Positions 61,265-64,000 of a DNA stretch of 64,000 nt are shown here, in pieces. The notes under the pieces are model-generated. The model made no database searches and was not told the origin of the DNA. It worked only from the letters and a program-made list of their open reading frames with translations. Source of the DNA: an uncultured Oscillospiraceae bacterium (lineage in GTDB: Bacteria; Bacillota; Clostridia; Oscillospirales; Oscillospiraceae); the NCBI GenBank assembly GCA_947625285.1, contig CANQNS010000008.1, positions 1 through 64,000 of the forward strand, in the 5' to 3' direction. The position numbers and the translations under genes were made by a program. How positions within the stretch are numbered: position 1 is the stretch's first letter; every line of letters begins with the position of its first letter.

Positions 61265-62263
61265 ATGTTCTATTTGCAGACCGGCTCTCAGGACCCCTAT
61301 TACAATCTGGCCTTTGAAGAAACGGTCCTCCGCTGCCGGAGGTCGGGGGACTATCTGCTGCTGTGGCAGAACGACAACACCGTGGTGATCGGCCTAAACC
61401 AAAACGCGGAGGCGGAGATCGACCGGCCCTTTGTGGAGGCCCACGGCATCCGGGTGGTCCGTCGGACCACCGGCGGCGGCGCGGTCTATCACGATCTGGG
61501 CAACCTGAACTATTCCTTCATCACCGACGCGGACGGGGATCTGGCTATGGATCGGTTCACCCGCCCGGTGGTCCGTGCGCTGCGGGAGCTGGGGCTGGCG
61601 GCGGAGGCCACCGGCCGCAACGATATCCTTGTGTCCGGCAAAAAGGTATCCGGCACGGCCCAGCGCATCTTTCACGGGCGCGTCCTCCACCACGGGACCC
61701 TGCTCTTTGACACGGACCCGGCCATGGTGGCCGGCGCCCTGCGGGCAGACCCGGAAAAATTCGCCTCCAAGGGCGTGCGCTCTGTCCGCGGCCGTGTGGG
61801 CAATATCCGCCCCCTGCTGCCGGCGGACATGACGCTGGAGGCGTTTTGGGAGCATATCAAGACCGCCCTCGCCCGGGACGGCCTTGTGCCCGCTGCCCTC
61901 ACGGCGGAGGAGCTGGCGCAGGTCCGGGACTTGCGGGAGGAAAAATACGCCTGCTGGGACTGGAACTTCGGCCGCTCCCCTCGGTATACTGTCTCAGGCC
62001 GGGCCCGGTTTTCCGGCGGCGGTTTGGAGTTCCGGGCGGATGTGGCGGAGGGCCGCATCCGGGACATTCACTTTTACGGCGACTTTATGGCCCGAACCTC
62101 TCTGGACCCTCTGCGGGAGGCGCTGGCCGGCTGTCCCTGGGAGCGGGAGGCCGTGGGGGCGGCGCTGGACCGCTTCCCCCTGGCGGACCTGTTCGGGACC
62201 ATCGGGCGGTCGGAAATACTGGATACCCTCTTTTATCCGGCCGGCGGCCGGCCCGCGTTCTGA
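61265..62263 (+). CDS. lplA: Lipoate--protein ligase
   Basis: 332 residues. Attaches lipoate to E2 and similar lipoyl domains. Signatures: RRTTGGGAVYHDLGNLNYSF (about 60-79), GRNDILVSGKKVSGTAQR with the catalytic Lys, FASKGVRSVRGRVGNI, and a C-terminal accessory domain. ATG at 61265 is the base after the fucU stop, so it is translated with the sugar enzymes, linking lipoylation to this locus and its E2 gene at 45109-46353. Confidence 0.95.
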   Translation: MFYLQTGSQDPYYNLAFEETVLRCRRSGDYLLLWQNDNTVVIGLNQNAEAEIDRPFVEAHGIRVVRRTTGGGAVYHDLGNLNYSFITDADGDLAMDRFTRPVVRALRELGLAAEATGRNDILVSGKKVSGTAQRIFHGRVLHHGTLLFDTDPAMVAGALRADPEKFASKGVRSVRGRVGNIRPLLPADMTLEAFWEHIKTALARDGLVPAALTAEELAQVRDLREEKYACWDWNFGRSPRYTVSGRARFSGGGLEFRADVAEGRIRDIHFYGDFMARTSLDPLREALAGCPWEREAVGAALDRFPLADLFGTIGRSEILDTLFYPAGGRPAF

Positions 62264-62302
62264 ACGGTGCGGCTCCGGAGGAACGGACAGGGAAAGAAGA
62301 AC

Positions 62303-62328
62303 GTCCCGCCCCAAAAAGGGGCGGGATC
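62303..62328 (+). terminator. Terminator of the lacI-fucI-fucU-lplA operon
   Basis: CCCGCCCC-AAAAA-GGGGCGGG stem followed by ATCTTT, 45 bp after lplA. Confidence 0.75.
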
Positions 62329-62349
62329 TTTGACTACATTTTGACTACA
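62329..62349. repeat. 21-bp direct repeat, left copy (integrase-arm-like)
   Basis: tttgactacattttgactac plus a final a, itself two units of tttgactacat; recurs exactly at 62575-62595. Confidence 0.8.
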
Positions 62350-62365
62350 GCAACGGGTCCAAAAC

Positions 62366-62395
62366 AGTCCTTTTTAGTCCTTTTTGGTCCTTTTT
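62366..62395. repeat. 10-bp tandem repeat, three units
   Basis: agtccttttt, agtccttttt, ggtccttttt in tandem. With the flanking 21-bp repeats this resembles arm-type binding sites near an att site. The 62264-62605 gap holds no gene. Confidence 0.7.
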
Positions 62396-62440
62396 CCCCT
62401 GACGAAAAGGGCCCGCCGGCGTGGGACCCGGAGAAAGGTA

Positions 62441-62472
62441 AAAGCCTTGCGGCCCTAGGGCCGCAAGGCTTT
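62441..62472. terminator. Palindromic terminator beside the tRNA-Ser fragment
   Basis: AAAGCCTTGCGGCC-CTAG-GGCCGCAAGGCTTT, perfect and symmetrical, 4 bp beyond the CCA end of the tRNA-Ser fragment on the minus strand: probably that tRNA's own terminator. Confidence 0.8.
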
Positions 62473-62476
62473 CCTG

Positions 62477-62540
62477 TGGCGGAGAAGGGGGGATTTGAAC
62501 CCCCGATACCCTTTTGGGGTATACACGATTTCCAATCGTA
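62477..62540 (-). other. 3' fragment of tRNA-Ser (GGA), candidate att site
   Basis: On the minus strand the sequence runs from an anticodon loop TTGGAAA through a long variable arm and T-arm (GGGGGTTCAAATCCCCC) to CTTCTCCG-CCA. The matching 5' acceptor GGAGAAG and D-arm are absent upstream, so it is not a complete tRNA but the displaced 3' end left by an integration. Confidence 0.8.
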
Positions 62541-62574
62541 TAAAAACCCGCCCGCCGCAAGGGTTACAGCCTCT

Positions 62575-62595
62575 TTTGACTACATTTTGACTACA
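62575..62595. repeat. 21-bp direct repeat, right copy
   Basis: Identical to 62329-62349; lies 11 bp beyond the integrase stop codon. Confidence 0.8.
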
Positions 62596-62605
62596 TGACG
62601 TATAT

Positions 62606-63784
62606 TCACACTTTTTGCCGTTTTTGATGATAACGGCCCGCCGAGCGGTCCCTTACCCGCTTCCGGCGGCGTTTCATGCCCTCAGCGGTGTCCCTGGTAC
62701 CTTCACCGCAGACCCGAACTCTGACCCGGGCCTGCTGCTTTTGCGTGTTCGCGGCCGCGTCCAGCTTGCACCTGGCGTCATCCACGGCCCGGGCCTTGTC
62801 TATGTGTGTATAGATGTCCTGGACCACTTTGGTGCTGCTGACGCCCAGGATCACCTTGGATGATAGATCATCCAGGCCGGCGTCATGCAGCAACCCAGCG
62901 TAGGCATGGCGGAGCTGGTGGGCCGTCACGTCCAGCCCTAGGCGTTTCCAGGCGGCACAATATTCTCCCTTTGTCATAATCCCATTTTTTCCGGGGAATA
63001 TCAGACCCGCCCCCTTGAGCGGGGCCATGATCTTGAGCAACTTGGCCATGAGCGGGACGGATCGGATTCCGGCCTTTGATTTTGCCGAGTACTCTCGGAC
63101 CACTGGGGCGTTGCCGTGAAATTCGACCATCCGCCTCATGTAGATTTTGCGGGCGTCCCAGTCAACGTCCTCCCAGGTCAACCCCAGGGCCTCACACCGC
63201 CGCATCCCCGTGAGCAAGAGCAACGCGGGGTAAAGGGCGAAGCTGCCCCCGGCGTCTTTTTCTATGGTGTCCATCGTGGCCCTCTCCGGGGGCAGGCGGA
63301 CAGCCGTGGGGCAGGCTGCCGGGATCTCTATGCCCTGGACGGGGGAAACGGTAACGTCCCTATTTGTGAGCGCAAACTTGAAGATCAAGGACAGCACATT
63401 GACCCGGAGCTCCACTGTATGACGGGCCCGGGGCTTGAGACCTGCCCCCTGCAGGCCATAGTCATATACAAATTTCTGGATGTCTGCCGGCTCAATGGCG
63501 TCAATGGCCCAATCGTCAAAATAAGCCTTGACATCCTTGAGCGGGGCCCGGTAGCTCTCCGCTGTATTGTACTTTACAGCCCTTTGATGCCTTTCCCACC
63601 ACTCATCGGACACCGCCGAAAACAGGCGGCCCCTCGTGATCTCCCCGGTGTATTCTACCATCTTCCGGCGGGCCTCCGCCGCGGTTGACCCGTAAAAGTA
63701 TTTCCGCTTTTTTCGGCCACCGGGCAGCGCGACGGTGGCAGTCTCCACGTAACGGCCGTCAGACCGTTTTCTTGCCTTTGCCAC
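62606..63784 (-). CDS. Tyrosine-type site-specific integrase
   Basis: 392 residues: N-terminal arm-binding region (AKARKRSDGRYVETATVALPGGRKKRKYFYG), SAM-like core-binding domain (about 65-155) and catalytic domain with Arg in LTGMRRCEALGLTWEDVDW, HQLRHAY (H-x-x-R) and the nucleophile Tyr in DIYTHIDKA. The usual LGHSS is LGVSS here. A basic C-terminal tail follows. The GTG at 63784 has AGGGGGTGA upstream and gives the normal N-terminus; the frame could extend to 63829. It lies next to the tRNA-Ser fragment, as integrases of tRNA-targeting elements do. Confidence 0.92.
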   Translation of the reverse strand: MAKARKRSDGRYVETATVALPGGRKKRKYFYGSTAAEARRKMVEYTGEITRGRLFSAVSDEWWERHQRAVKYNTAESYRAPLKDVKAYFDDWAIDAIEPADIQKFVYDYGLQGAGLKPRARHTVELRVNVLSLIFKFALTNRDVTVSPVQGIEIPAACPTAVRLPPERATMDTIEKDAGGSFALYPALLLLTGMRRCEALGLTWEDVDWDARKIYMRRMVEFHGNAPVVREYSAKSKAGIRSVPLMAKLLKIMAPLKGAGLIFPGKNGIMTKGEYCAAWKRLGLDVTAHQLRHAYAGLLHDAGLDDLSSKVILGVSSTKVVQDIYTHIDKARAVDDARCKLDAAANTQKQQARVRVRVCGEGTRDTAEGMKRRRKRVRDRSAGRYHQKRQKV

Positions 63785-63819
63785 GCTGTCACCCCCTAAA
63801 AAAGAGTAGAAAAATAGCA

Positions 63820-63842
63820 GCCCCGGCAAAGCCGGGGCATTT
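63820..63842. terminator. Hairpin upstream of the integrase
   Basis: AGCCCCGGC-AAA-GCCGGGGC followed by ATTTTG on the plus strand; probably ends a transcript entering from either side. The rest of 63785-63882 shows nothing further. Confidence 0.55.
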
Positions 63843-63882
63843 TGTCATCTATGCCCCTATTTTTTGTAATCCTTGATCCTTA

Positions 63883-64000
63883 CTACGCTGCGGTCCCTAT
63901 CTCTATTTCTGCCTCTTGCTGATAAGGCGCAAGAGCAACGTGTACAATCCTCTTAACCTCGGCTGGCGCGGCATGATAGGCCGATAATATGGCTACGTCC
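63883..64000 (-). CDS. C-terminal end of an unidentified element gene, partial
   Basis: An open frame enters from the right window edge on the minus strand and reads ...VAILSAYHAAPAEVKRIV... ending EIEIGTAA and a TAG stop. Too short to identify. It lies directly upstream of the integrase in the same direction, so it is probably a gene of the integrated element. Confidence 0.4.
   Translation of the reverse strand, partial: DVAILSAYHAAPAEVKRIVHVALAPYQQEAEIEIGTAA

Noticed and set aside
62477..62566. Functional tRNA-Ser (GGA)
   Set aside because: The 3' half is perfect but there is no GGAGAAG 5' acceptor strand or D-arm, so it cannot fold as a tRNA.

Overview
The window comes from a GC-rich, low-redundancy bacterial chromosome that I read as an endospore-forming Clostridia member, most likely a gut Oscillospiraceae-type organism. 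The basis is dipicolinate synthase genes (dpaAB, 22.3-23.5 kb), groESL under a perfect CIRCE operator, sigma-A type promoters with 17-bp spacers, Gram-positive style lipoproteins, an OhrR-type regulator and a YmdB homologue. Species assignment is inference; no rRNA is present.

Layout. 1-3.5 kb: recJ and relA/spoT (minus; relA runs off the left edge). 3.8-5.2 kb: SGNH hydrolase and DUF4358 lipoprotein. 5.4-11.1 kb: oligopeptide/dipeptide-type ABC importer plus sfsA. 11.6-17.4 kb: one minus-strand operon yfbR-glyS-membrane protein-NadE-like-CxxC repeat protein-MFS. 17.5-20.7 kb: O-antigen-ligase-like membrane protein and a large anchored protein. 20.9-22.3 kb: tRNA-Asp and tRNA-Thr, the latter carrying a 1.17-kb island bounded by a 45-bp duplication of its 3' end. 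22.3-28.0 kb: dpaAB, DUF1015 protein, an ECF sigma/anti-sigma pair, ohrR and a CHAP cell-wall hydrolase. 28.5-34.9 kb: tRNA-Arg, a 53-residue YtxH-like protein, ymdB, SbcCD-like pair, RNA methyltransferase, YitT. 35-41 kb: lipoprotein, groESL, a PhoP/PhoR-like two-component system.

41.2-62.3 kb is the most interesting block: a sugar locus with a divergent LacI-controlled centre (57.6-57.9 kb). Leftwards run a ribose-type ABC importer, rhamnulokinase-like kinase, sorbitol-6-phosphate-dehydrogenase-like SDR, PHP-domain protein, L-sorbose-1-phosphate-reductase-like dehydrogenase, a second FGGY kinase, then a DeoR regulator with a complete lipoyl-dependent dehydrogenase complex (E2, E3, fused alpha-beta E1). 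Rightwards run fucI, fucU and lipoate ligase. There is isomerase, kinase, reductase and dehydrogenase but no fuculose/rhamnulose-phosphate aldolase, which suggests an aldolase-independent route possibly ending in a TPP/lipoyl cleavage to an acyl-CoA.

62.3-64 kb: a tRNA-Ser 3' fragment, integrase-arm-like repeats and a tyrosine integrase mark the left edge of an integrated element that continues beyond the window.

Superimposed on this are mosaic intergenic repeats (7.8-8.1, 11.15-11.6, 28.06-28.5 kb, and a short copy at 30.86 kb) built of 90-bp hairpin modules with compensatory base changes.
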